64,000 nucleotides of DNA. Origin: Hymenobacter citatus. GTDB taxonomy: Bacteria > Bacteroidota > Bacteroidia > Cytophagales > Hymenobacteraceae. Position numbers and translations under genes: made by a program. The notes under the pieces are model-generated. The model worked only from the letters and a program-made list of their open reading frames with translations, was not told the origin of the DNA and did not search any database. The stretch spans positions 1 through 64,000 of the forward strand of contig NZ_JACSCY010000019.1 of assembly GCF_014333615.1 (NCBI RefSeq). Direction: 5' to 3'. Below are positions 33,584 to 40,956 of this stretch, one piece after another (within the stretch, counting starts at the first letter, position 1; each line of letters begins with the position of its first letter).

Positions 33584-34195
33584 ATGCTCCGTATTCCCGT
33601 TCTCGTTCGCGGCATCAACAATCTTTCCGACGCCCGCTACTGCGCCGGCATGGGCGCCGACGGCCTCATCTTCACCCTCGACCCTACCCTACCTGGCGCC
33701 GTAACGCCAACCCTCATGGGGGAACTGGCCGGCTGGGTGGCGGGCGTGAAGCTGCTGGGCGAGTTCGACGCGCAACCTGTTTCTGAAATCAACCGGCTGG
33801 TGGAGGAATGTGGCCTTCAGGAAGTGTTGCTGCACCAGCTGCCCACCACGCCGCTTTCGGTGGCTTCGTTGCTGACTGTAAATCTCGCTGATAGCCTAAG
33901 CGGCGCTCAGCGCGAGGAGATGGCGCAGCAGTATAGCACTATTTTTCCTACCGGTTTTGGGGTAGTAGTTGTGCTAGACTCGCCGGAGTTGGACCTCACC
34001 ACCCAGCAGCAGCTGGCCGAAGCTGCCGTCCGTTTCCCGCTGTGGCTCAGCGGCGCCATCACTCCTAGCAATGTACTTCCCCTACTCGATACCGTACAGC
34101 CCGCCGGCTTCATTCTCTCTGGCGGTGACGAAATCAAGCCGGGCCTGCGCGATTTTACGGAGTTGGAAGCCGTGTTTGAAGCCTTGGAAGAGTAA
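33584..34195 (+). CDS. TrpF-like (phosphoribosylanthranilate isomerase family) protein
   Basis: 203 residues, TIM-barrel pattern. VLVRGINNLSDARYCAGMGADGLIF matches the start of TrpF, but the catalytic Cys of the normal K-[IVL]-C-G is replaced by Arg (VRG). WLSGAITPSNVLPLLDTVQPAGFILSGGDE keeps the phosphate-binding end. No trp genes are nearby. With the Cys missing, isomerase activity is doubtful, and another reaction is possible. It is preceded by the tandem repeat at 33543 and lies head-to-head with mnmA. Confidence 0.65.
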   Translation: MLRIPVLVRGINNLSDARYCAGMGADGLIFTLDPTLPGAVTPTLMGELAGWVAGVKLLGEFDAQPVSEINRLVEECGLQEVLLHQLPTTPLSVASLLTVNLADSLSGAQREEMAQQYSTIFPTGFGVVVVLDSPELDLTTQQQLAEAAVRFPLWLSGAITPSNVLPLLDTVQPAGFILSGGDEIKPGLRDFTELEAVFEALEE

Positions 34196-34198
34196 GCC

Positions 34199-35038
34199 CT
34201 ACCCCATCACGGTGACAAGTCGCCAGAACGGCTCGGCCAGCTGCGCATTGCCCGTTACGTGCGCGTGCGCAGCGGCTTGCGCGGGTGGTAAGCTTTTGGT
34301 GAACAGTCGCCACGCCACCTCGCCTTCCAGCGTGATAGTCGTTGTACTTTCCCCCTGATATGCAGCAAGTAGCTGCCACCCATTTTCATCTCGGTATACG
34401 TAACAGGTTACTGCCCCCGGTTCGATGATGGTTACCTGAATGGCTGTGCCGGGGGGCGCTTCTACCGCGCGGTAGTGATGGGGCAGCGCTTGCAAACAGG
34501 TAAGCAAAAAGGGCTGGTACAACGCTGGTTGCAAGAGCGCGTCGGCCTGCCCTACCGCCAGCCGGATTTGCTGCTGATGATGCCACTTCTCGGTGTAGTC
34601 GCGGGCAATATGAAACCGATTGCTCGAGGTTTCTTCTCCGGCCCAAGCCACGGCAAAAGTTGCCGGCGCGTCTTGGTCGAGGCTGGCCAAATACGTGTTG
34701 TAATACGAGCCACTCATTTCCAGCAACCACGTAATAACGTGTGGGCTCAGCCGCCGACCAGCCGTTACCCATGTGGCATTCAGCTCGTTCAGGTACGTCA
34801 CTACATCCTTGTAGGCTGAGCTTGCCGGGCCCGCCACTCCAAAATAGCCGTCGCGCAGCATAGAAAGCGTGCGCAGATTTCCATCCAGCAAATGCAGGGC
34901 AATGGCTTGCACATCCCATTGCGGGGCTACCGTGGGATGGTGCCAATCAGCCGGTTCCAACGAGCGGAGCAACGTCAGCAAGTGCTCGTCTAGCACTGGA
35001 AATAGATGGATGGTGGTCGGTACTGGCAAATGTAGCAT
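34199..35038 (-). CDS. DinB/maleylpyruvate isomerase N-terminal domain-like protein
   Basis: 279 residues. The N-terminal helical bundle resembles DinB/MDMPI_N: PQWDVQAIALHLLDGNLRTL supplies the first His. A later DYTEKWHHQQQIRLAVG supplies the paired His, the usual metal triad. Members handle thiol-dependent transfer reactions; with bshB1 in the window, bacillithiol is a possible cofactor (inference). The C-terminal 100 residues are alpha/beta and resemble SCP2-like domains. The stop codon is only 3 bp from that of the convergent TrpF-like gene. It is probably co-transcribed with trmB, 12 bp upstream. Confidence 0.7.
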   Translation of the reverse strand: MLHLPVPTTIHLFPVLDEHLLTLLRSLEPADWHHPTVAPQWDVQAIALHLLDGNLRTLSMLRDGYFGVAGPASSAYKDVVTYLNELNATWVTAGRRLSPHVITWLLEMSGSYYNTYLASLDQDAPATFAVAWAGEETSSNRFHIARDYTEKWHHQQQIRLAVGQADALLQPALYQPFLLTCLQALPHHYRAVEAPPGTAIQVTIIEPGAVTCYVYRDENGWQLLAAYQGESTTTITLEGEVAWRLFTKSLPPAQAAAHAHVTGNAQLAEPFWRLVTVMG

Positions 35039-35050
35039 AGCCTACAAGCG

Positions 35051-35713
35051 TTAGCGCAGTGTAAACTGCACGTACTTAATCGGCACGTCCAGCGTGCGGT
35101 ACTTCCGTTCGAAAGTGGTCTGGATGTCCTCGGCGTGGGGGAGCAGTTCGGGCGTGGCGTACAGGTCCTTGGTATGCGCCAGGATGGAGGCGCCAGCGCG
35201 CTCGTGCAGAACTTCCAGCGTGTAGTCAAACAGACCCTCGTTGTCGGTTTTGAGGTGGATGAGGCCGCCGGGTTGCAAGGCCTGCTGGTACAGATCCAGG
35301 AAGCGCGGCGAGGTGAGGCGGCGCTTAATATCCCGGTCGCGGGGACGCGGGTCGGGGAAGGTAATCCAGATTTCGGCCAGCTCGCCGGGTGCGAAGTGCG
35401 TAAGCAGGTCATGCGCACGGGTGCGCACAAAGCCCACGTTCGTGAGGCCCAGCGCCTCGGCGCGAGTGCTACCCCGCCAGATTCGGTCACCCTTGATATC
35501 CAAGCCCAGGAAGTTGCGCTCAGGGTAGCGCTCAGCCAGTCCTACCGTGTACTCGCCCTTGCCGCAGCCCACCTCCAGCGTGATGGGGTGGTTATTTTGA
35601 AAAAATGCTTCGTGCCAACGCCCGCCCAGTTGCTGATACGTGTCCTTGCCCGGCTCTACAATGTCCGGACGGTTGGCATTCTCCGCAAAGCGGATGAGTT
35701 TAATTCGACTCAC
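35051..35713 (-). CDS. trmB: tRNA (guanine-N7-)-methyltransferase
   Basis: 220 residues. The SAM-binding motif is LEVGCGKGEYTVGLAERYP (about residues 46-64). FLGLDIKGDRIWRG and the catalytic WITFPDPRPRDRD complete the family signature. It methylates G46 of tRNAs. The start is GTG at 35713: no in-frame ATG lies upstream of the SAM motif, and MSRIKLIRFAEN matches the family start. The upstream gap holds repeat remnants A3 and C3. Confidence 0.97.
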   Translation of the reverse strand: MSRIKLIRFAENANRPDIVEPGKDTYQQLGGRWHEAFFQNNHPITLEVGCGKGEYTVGLAERYPERNFLGLDIKGDRIWRGSTRAEALGLTNVGFVRTRAHDLLTHFAPGELAEIWITFPDPRPRDRDIKRRLTSPRFLDLYQQALQPGGLIHLKTDNEGLFDYTLEVLHERAGASILAHTKDLYATPELLPHAEDIQTTFERKYRTLDVPIKYVQFTLR

Positions 35714-35750
35714 GGAATGGTGAAATGGTGAAGTTGTGAAATGGTGAGTG
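35714..35750. repeat. Remnant of the GTGAAATG-type repeat (A3)
   Basis: GGTGAAATGGTGAAG and TGTGAAATGGTGAG are one arm of class A without the opposite arm. It abuts the trmB start codon and the C3 palindrome. Confidence 0.65.
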
Positions 35751-35760
35751 TAAAGCCATC

Positions 35761-35860
35761 TGTCATCCTGAGCTTGCGAAGGACCTTATTACAACAGAAC
35801 GACAGGCGTATCAACGACTCGTTCTGCTGTGATAAGGTCCTTCGCAAGCTCAGGATGACA
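35761..35860. repeat. Palindrome, TGTCATCCTGAGC...AAGGACCTT class (C3)
   Basis: Outer arms 35761-35789 and 35832-35860 (29 bp) are perfect. The inner ACAACAGAACGA and TCGTTCTGCTGT pair with a few mismatches, giving a long imperfect extension. The inner part shares CAGAACGAC with palindrome B1 and AACGACTCGT with C4. Confidence 0.9.
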
Positions 35861-35883
35861 GTTATAACGGCTTTCGCCTTTTA

Positions 35884-37188
35884 TCAAAGGTCGTCTACCT
35901 CGGCTACCACAAAAGTACTACCACCGATGTAGACTACGTCTTCGGCCGTGGCGGCAGCGCGGGCGGCTTGCACCGCAGCGGCCACCGTAGGGTAGGCCGT
36001 GCCGTGCAGCCCTACCCCGGCTGCCTGAGTCGCCAGGGTCTCGGCTGGCAACGCCCGCGGGATGCTGGCTTGGCAGAAATAATAGGTGGCATCCTGAGGC
36101 AGCAGGAGCAGCACGGGCGTCACATCCTTATCGTTGACGACACCCAGCACGAGATGCAGTTGCTGATGCGGCAGTTGGGCCAGCTGGTGCATGGTCAGGC
36201 GCAAGCCAGCCTCGTTGTGGGCCGTGTCGCAGATGGTGAGTGGCTGACGGCCAATGATGGTCCAACGGCCGGCAAAGCCGGTGAGGCGGGTGACTTCGCG
36301 CAAGCCCGTGCGCAGGGCATCTTCCGAAATCGTGAAACCCTGCTGCCGCAATTCGTCTATGGTTGCCAGCACGCCAGGTAGGTTTAGCCGCTGGTAGTCG
36401 CCCAGCAGCCCTAGCTCCAATTGGGCCAGGTAGGGCGTGCCGTGGTGCTGTACGTCTAGGAGTTGGGTATTCGCATCGGACACGACAGTTTCCACCGGCT
36501 GTAACACCTGGTACTGCTGATCAGCGAAAAGCAACGGCGCATTTTCTGCATTCGCTTTTTGCTGGAATACCGCCACTACCTCCGGCTGGGTTTGGCTGAT
36601 GATGGCCGGCACGCCAGGCTTGATAATACCGGCTTTTTCGGCGGCAATCAGCGGCAGCGTATCGCCGAGCATGGCTTGGTGGTCGTAGCTGATGTTGGTG
36701 ATGAGCGAGACGAGCGGCGTGATGATGTTGGTGGAATCCAGCCGGCCGCCCAGCCCTACCTCCACCACGGCAATATCAACCTGCTCCTCGGCAAAATACG
36801 AATAGGCCAAGGCCACGCACATCTCAAAAAATGACGGTTGGATCTGCTCAAACAACGGCCGCCATTTCGCTACCCACTGCACTAGATAGTCGGGCGCTAG
36901 CTCCTGCCCATTGAGGCGAATGCGCTCCGTGAACTCGCGCAGGTGCGGCGACGTGTAGAGCCCTACTCGATAGCCGGCCGCCTGCAATACGGCCGCCAAC
37001 ATATTAGAACTGCTCCCCTTGCCATTGGTACCAGCCACGTGCACGGCCCGGAACTTTCGCTCAGGATGCCCCATGGCTTCAGCCAACGCTTCGGTGTTGC
37101 CGAGGCCTTTCTTGAAGCCCGCTGCCCCTACCCGCTGGTACATGGGCAACTGTTGGTAAAGGTAGTCGAGGGTTTCACGGTAGGTCAT
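35884..37188 (-). CDS. folC: Bifunctional folylpolyglutamate/dihydrofolate synthase
   Basis: 434 residues, Mur-ligase-like fold. The P-loop is GTNGKGSSSNML (about residues 52-63). The substrate loop TSPHLREFTERIRLNG follows, with VEVGLGGRLDSTN and SYDHQAMLGDTL as family signatures. It adds glutamate to dihydropteroate and folates, keeping folates in the cell. It is followed downstream by palindrome C3 and trmB and preceded by palindrome A4 and the tonB gene, all in one direction. Confidence 0.97.
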   Translation of the reverse strand: MTYRETLDYLYQQLPMYQRVGAAGFKKGLGNTEALAEAMGHPERKFRAVHVAGTNGKGSSSNMLAAVLQAAGYRVGLYTSPHLREFTERIRLNGQELAPDYLVQWVAKWRPLFEQIQPSFFEMCVALAYSYFAEEQVDIAVVEVGLGGRLDSTNIITPLVSLITNISYDHQAMLGDTLPLIAAEKAGIIKPGVPAIISQTQPEVVAVFQQKANAENAPLLFADQQYQVLQPVETVVSDANTQLLDVQHHGTPYLAQLELGLLGDYQRLNLPGVLATIDELRQQGFTISEDALRTGLREVTRLTGFAGRWTIIGRQPLTICDTAHNEAGLRLTMHQLAQLPHQQLHLVLGVVNDKDVTPVLLLLPQDATYYFCQASIPRALPAETLATQAAGVGLHGTAYPTVAAAVQAARAAATAEDVVYIGGSTFVVAEVDDL

Positions 37189-37192
37189 AAAT

Positions 37193-37302
37193 GGTGAGAT
37201 GGGGAGTAGTGAAATAGTGAGTTCGACGTTCTGGCCGCGCAGCTTGCAAAAATAGCGCAGTCAAACCGTCAAACTCACCATTTCGCTACTCCCCATCTCA
37301 CC
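37193..37302. repeat. Palindrome with GTGAAATG-type arms (class A4), folC-tonB gap
   Basis: Left GGTGAGATGGGGAGTAGTGAAATAGTGAG (37193 on), inner end TTCGACGTTCTGG. The right arm is 37268-37302, about 90 percent complementary. The loop reads GCGCAGCTTGC...GCGCAG. It lies in the gap between folC and the tonB-like gene. Confidence 0.85.
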
Positions 37303-37303
37303 G

Positions 37304-38218
37304 CTACCGTACTGTAAAGCGGAAGGTGTAGTAGCCCGAGCCGCCGCCCGTAGCCGAAGTGGTCCGCCGGAACTCGGCGTTTTGCAGGGCGTCGCGGCAT
37401 GCCTTTTCCTGCGCCGCCGACACGTTACCGGACACTTTCGTAATGGCATCTACCTCGCCATCGGCATTCACTTTAATGCGGAAGCGTACGAAACCAGAGT
37501 TGTTGTCTAGAGCCGGCGCGGTGGGGCGGTTTACAAAAGCCCAACCGCTCATTTCAAGGCCGCCGGCGCCGCCGCTGCCGGGGCTGCTGCCGCTACCACC
37601 ACTACCAGGTTGGCCGTATAGCGCCTTAGCGTCGAGGGTGCCGCGTGGGTCGCCTTGGTCGCCCACACTGCCGGGCCGGTCGCCGTTGTTGTTGCCGGTG
37701 GGCGTGTTGCTGGTGCCGTTCACGCCGTTGCCGCCGCCCGAGGCACTACCGCGGGGCGTGTAGAGCGTGCGGGGTTTGGGAGCCGGTTTGGGTGGTGCTT
37801 CCTCGCGTACTTCCTCGCGGGGAGGCTCAGGGGTAGGCCGGGGCGTGGCCCGCGTGACGGGCGGCACCGATACGGGGCTTTCCTCGGCCTCGCTGGTCAC
37901 AATCTTCTCCTGCACCGCTGGCTGGGGCGGGCTAGGCGGGGGCGTTACGGGCGCGGCCCGCGGCTGGGGCGACGGATTATTGGCGGGCGGGCGGCTATCC
38001 TCGCGGTTGCGCGAGTCGTTGGCCGTCGCCAGGCTCTGAATGTCGCCTGAACCGGCTTCATCAATACCATAGTTCAGCTCTACCCCGTCGCCACCAAACG
38101 TCAGGGGTGGATCTGGTTCCCGAAACACAGTAAACACAAACACCGCGGCCAGCAGACCGTGAATAATCACGGCGCCCAGGAGGGCCTCGCGGCGGTGCTC
38201 TTCGCGGTGAGTTGCCAT
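37304..38218 (-). CDS. tonB: TonB-like energy transducer
   Basis: 304 residues. A membrane anchor (residues 12-34, GAVIIHGLLAAVFVFTVF) is followed by a long Pro/Ala/Glu- and Gly/Asn-rich periplasmic linker to about residue 215. The last 85 residues hold the TonB-type C-terminal domain: GFVRFRIKVNADGEVDAI, CRDALQNAEFRRT. It transmits proton-motive force from ExbB/ExbD to outer-membrane receptors. It is in one operon with exbD (38340) and exbB (38862), each gap filled by a palindrome. Confidence 0.9.
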   Translation of the reverse strand: MATHREEHRREALLGAVIIHGLLAAVFVFTVFREPDPPLTFGGDGVELNYGIDEAGSGDIQSLATANDSRNREDSRPPANNPSPQPRAAPVTPPPSPPQPAVQEKIVTSEAEESPVSVPPVTRATPRPTPEPPREEVREEAPPKPAPKPRTLYTPRGSASGGGNGVNGTSNTPTGNNNGDRPGSVGDQGDPRGTLDAKALYGQPGSGGSGSSPGSGGAGGLEMSGWAFVNRPTAPALDNNSGFVRFRIKVNADGEVDAITKVSGNVSAAQEKACRDALQNAEFRRTTSATGGGSGYYTFRFTVR

Positions 38219-38233
38219 AGGGAAAGTGGTGAG

Positions 38234-38339
38234 ATGGTGAGTAGTGAGATGGTGAGTTTGCTGTTCTAAAAAATTAATGGCGCAGTCTGCGCGATTGGCA
38301 TAGCCAGAACGTCAAACTCACCATCTCACTACTCACCAT
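38234..38339. repeat. Palindrome with GTGAAATG-type arms (class A5), tonB-exbD gap
   Basis: 34-bp arms 38234-38267 and 38306-38339 with two mismatches. Inner ends are GTTTGCTGTTCT and AGAACGTCAAAC. The loop has the GGCGCAGTCTGCGC core. It ends at the exbD stop codon. Confidence 0.9.
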
Positions 38340-38738
38340 TTACTTCTGGGCCTGCGTGGCCATGACCATTTTGATTTTCAGGCGGTTGCCGATTTCCAGT
38401 ACGTCTACCAGCTTCTGCACGTTCAAGCCGGAGTCGACGCGCAGCACCACGGTGGTGTTTTCCTGGCCCTGCACGCGGTTGCCCAGTTCCTGCTCCAGGG
38501 TAGCGGCCGTCACGGGCTGACGGTCAATGAAATATTCCCCGTTGGCATTCACCGACACATTGATGGTCTGCTTCATCACGGCCTTACCCGAGCGGGCATT
38601 GGGCAGCATCAGCTTAATCACGTTCGGATTCACCATCGTACTCACAATTAGGAAGAACAACATCAGGAAGAACATGATGTCGTTCATCGAGCTGGTCTCG
38701 ACGTGCGAAGAAAGCTTGCGGCGACGGGTGAGGTTCAT
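38340..38738 (-). CDS. exbD: ExbD/TolR biopolymer transport protein
   Basis: 132 residues with one membrane helix near the start (MFFLMLFFLIVSTMV). The conserved Asp (SMNDIMFFLML, about residue 19) sits just before it and would carry protons. The periplasmic part (ANGEYFIDRQPVTAATLEQEL) is TolR/ExbD-like. It pairs with ExbB at 38862 in energising TonB. It lies between two class A palindromes. Confidence 0.95.
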   Translation of the reverse strand: MNLTRRRKLSSHVETSSMNDIMFFLMLFFLIVSTMVNPNVIKLMLPNARSGKAVMKQTINVSVNANGEYFIDRQPVTAATLEQELGNRVQGQENTTVVLRVDSGLNVQKLVDVLEIGNRLKIKMVMATQAQK

Positions 38739-38743
38739 GTGTG

Positions 38744-38861
38744 TGAGTGGCGAAATGGTGAGATAGTGAAATGGTGAGCTTCATGTTCTATTTGCGCAAA
38801 TAGTGCAGTTCATGCCAATAGAACGTCAAACTCACTATTTCACTATCTCACCATCTCACTG
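38744..38861. repeat. Palindrome with GTGAAATG-type arms (class A6), exbD-exbB gap
   Basis: Long arms of GGTGAGATAGTGAAATGGTGAG-type units with a few mismatches; inner ends TTCATGTTCTATT and AATAGAACGTCAAA. The loop carries TGCGCAAATAGTGCAG. It fills the whole gap. Confidence 0.88.
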
Positions 38862-39566
38862 CTAATTGTCCTGTAGAATATCCATGAACTCCACGGCGGA
38901 GTTCTCCATGCGCACCACCAGGTTTTCGACCATGATGCTGAGCCAGTGGTAGCCGATGTGAGCAATGATACCCACGATGAGGCCCGCGGCGGAGGTAACC
39001 ATCTTGGTGTATAGACCTCCCGAAATTTGCGCAATGCCGAAGTCGCCGGTGGTGGAGATGGAGTAGAAAATCTTGATAACCCCAATAATAGTACCCACGA
39101 AACCGAGCATGGGCGCAATACCGGCAATAATACCCAGCACGCCAATGCCTTTTTCGAGGCGGGCTACTTCAATCTTTCCTACGTTCTCTACGCTAGCCTC
39201 AATCTCCTGCAAGGGTAGGCCAATGCGACGAATACCTTTCTCAATCATGCGGGCCAGCGGCGAGGGCGTTTGCGCGCAGAGCATTTTGGCCCCTTGCAGG
39301 TCGCCGCGCACCATCAGGCTCTTGATGCTACCCATGAAGCCGGAGGGCATAGTAGCCGCCCGCCGAATCGTGATGTACCGCTCGATCATGATGTAAATCG
39401 AGACGAACGAAAGCAGAAAGATTGGCACCATAATCCAGCCACCTTTCAAAATCAGGTCGAGCAGGGACAGGTCGGTGGTATCGGCAACGGGAACGTTGGT
39501 AGCTGCGGCGGCAGAGTCGGCGGCTACGGTGGCGGCAGTGGTAATCTGCAGCAGGAATGCACTCAT
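38862..39566 (-). CDS. exbB: MotA/TolQ/ExbB proton channel protein
   Basis: 234 residues. Three membrane segments: residues 34-56 (LKGGWIMVPIFLLSFVSIYI), about 135-160 and 180-205 (LGIIAGIAPMLGFVGTIIGV). The signature GIAPMLGFVGTIIGVIKIF is intact. It forms the proton channel with ExbD for TonB. It is first of the exbB-exbD-tonB set and starts only 6 bp after the SPOR gene end. Confidence 0.95.
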   Translation of the reverse strand: MSAFLLQITTAATVAADSAAAATNVPVADTTDLSLLDLILKGGWIMVPIFLLSFVSIYIMIERYITIRRAATMPSGFMGSIKSLMVRGDLQGAKMLCAQTPSPLARMIEKGIRRIGLPLQEIEASVENVGKIEVARLEKGIGVLGIIAGIAPMLGFVGTIIGVIKIFYSISTTGDFGIAQISGGLYTKMVTSAAGLIVGIIAHIGYHWLSIMVENLVVRMENSAVEFMDILQDN

Positions 39567-39572
39567 GCTAGA

Positions 39573-40784
39573 CTAGTAAGGGAGAACCCAGGGAGAAGAA
39601 CTAGAATACTTTTTCAACTGTGCCAGGTGCGCGGTAGCGCTTGGCTTGTCGGTGTAATTTCCTACCGACACGCGGTAGTAGCGGCTGGTTGCCGATGGCA
39701 GAATAATTTGTGCAATTTGTCCTTGCTTGCTGAGCTGCGCCACGCGCTGCTGGGCTTTGGGCAGGGAGTTGAACACGTCGGCAATAATGTAGAAACGACC
39801 CGTACGGCTTTTAATTGTAGTTTCGGTAGCGGCAGTTGGTGCGGCGGCGGGCACCGCAGCTTTAGTAGCAGGGGCGGCGGGTTTTGCAACAGCTATTGGG
39901 GCTGGTTTTGCCGGAGCAACTGGCGTACTAGCTACTGGCGCAGCTTTCTTGGCGGCGGGCGTGGCTACCGCAGGTGCTGGGGAAGGAGCAGTGGCTTTGG
40001 TTTCCCACGCTGCCGCCGTGGCTTCGTCCTCCGCGGCTACAGGGGAAGCGGTTTCTACGGGTGCTTCTGCTACCGTAGTCGACCACGCAGCATCGTCGTT
40101 ATCGGGGCGGGGCGACAGGGTAGCCTGCTGGCGCATAGGCCGCGCCGCAGCTGGTGCTGATAGCTCCGTTTGCGCCGGTGCGCTGCTAGTGAAACGTAGC
40201 GCGTCGGGCAGAAAATCCAGGTTGAGGATGTACAGGTATTGCGCCGACAGCGCTAGCCCAACCACCACGGCCACGGCCGCCGACTGCCACAAGCGCCGCG
40301 CCCGGCGCCCCACTGCTAATTGTGGCGCGGCAGGCTGCCGCTCGCGGGCCAGCAGCGCATCCGTAGCACGCACCGGCCGCGACACCAGCTCGGGCAGACC
40401 GTAGCTGGCAGAGAGCAGGTTTTGGGAGCCCGTATACTCGAAATCCAATCCACGGCCCGCCGCCTGCCGGAATACACCGATACCTGGCAACTCGGTCCGC
40501 TGCTGGGTGTCCAGCTCAGCGCGCAGGCGCGCTACGGCATCCTGCACCAGTTGGCGGGCCTGCCCGGCGCTTACGCCCAGGGTGCGGCTCAGGGCATCTA
40601 CCAGCAGCCCATCATTGCGGGTCAACGACTGATTGAAGGCCACGCGCTTGGTAGGCGGCGCCAGGGTGTGGCGAACCGGATGAATCTGCGCGGGGGCATA
40701 ATCGGCAATCAGCCCACCAAAATCGGGAATAATAACGCAATCGTGGTGTTGAAGCAGGGTGCGAATATGGTCGGAAAGCTGCAC
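39573..40784 (-). CDS. HU-CCDC81 and SPOR domain protein
   Basis: 403 residues. The N-terminal two prokaryotic HU-CCDC81 domains (residues 1-115; HHDCVIIPDFGGLIADYAPA, AFNQSLTRNDGLLVDALS) are followed by a membrane segment (about 160-182). A low-complexity Ala/Pro linker and a C-terminal SPOR domain (FYIIADVFNSLPKAQQRVAQL ... YYRVSVGNYTDKPSATAHL) complete it. SPOR domains bind denuded peptidoglycan glycan strands, so it links a cytoplasmic domain to the wall. The start is GTG 40784, just before the HU domain. It sits directly upstream of exbB. Confidence 0.9.
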   Translation of the reverse strand: MQLSDHIRTLLQHHDCVIIPDFGGLIADYAPAQIHPVRHTLAPPTKRVAFNQSLTRNDGLLVDALSRTLGVSAGQARQLVQDAVARLRAELDTQQRTELPGIGVFRQAAGRGLDFEYTGSQNLLSASYGLPELVSRPVRATDALLARERQPAAPQLAVGRRARRLWQSAAVAVVVGLALSAQYLYILNLDFLPDALRFTSSAPAQTELSAPAAARPMRQQATLSPRPDNDDAAWSTTVAEAPVETASPVAAEDEATAAAWETKATAPSPAPAVATPAAKKAAPVASTPVAPAKPAPIAVAKPAAPATKAAVPAAAPTAATETTIKSRTGRFYIIADVFNSLPKAQQRVAQLSKQGQIAQIILPSATSRYYRVSVGNYTDKPSATAHLAQLKKYSSSSPWVLPY

Positions 40785-40848
40785 GGGCAGGAGGGTCAGA
40801 GAGTAACAGAAAACGCCAAGATATTGGTCAGCCGCTAAAAATCGAAAA

Positions 40849-40903
40849 CCTTTCCGGTCTTCCTACCCTGCTGTAGCACAGCAGGGTAGGAAGACCGGAA
40901 AGG
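40849..40903 (-). terminator. 26-bp perfect hairpin terminator
   Basis: Left arm 40849-40874 and right arm 40878-40903 are exact complements around a 3-nt loop. On the minus strand the hairpin is followed by TTTTCGATTTTT, as expected of an intrinsic terminator for the outer-membrane gene at 40957. The stem is longer than usual and contains CCTACCC. Confidence 0.85.
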
Positions 40904-40956
40904 CCCTAAATAAAGTAGCAAAGCAACGCGAAATCAGGCATTAACACAGTGAGCGG

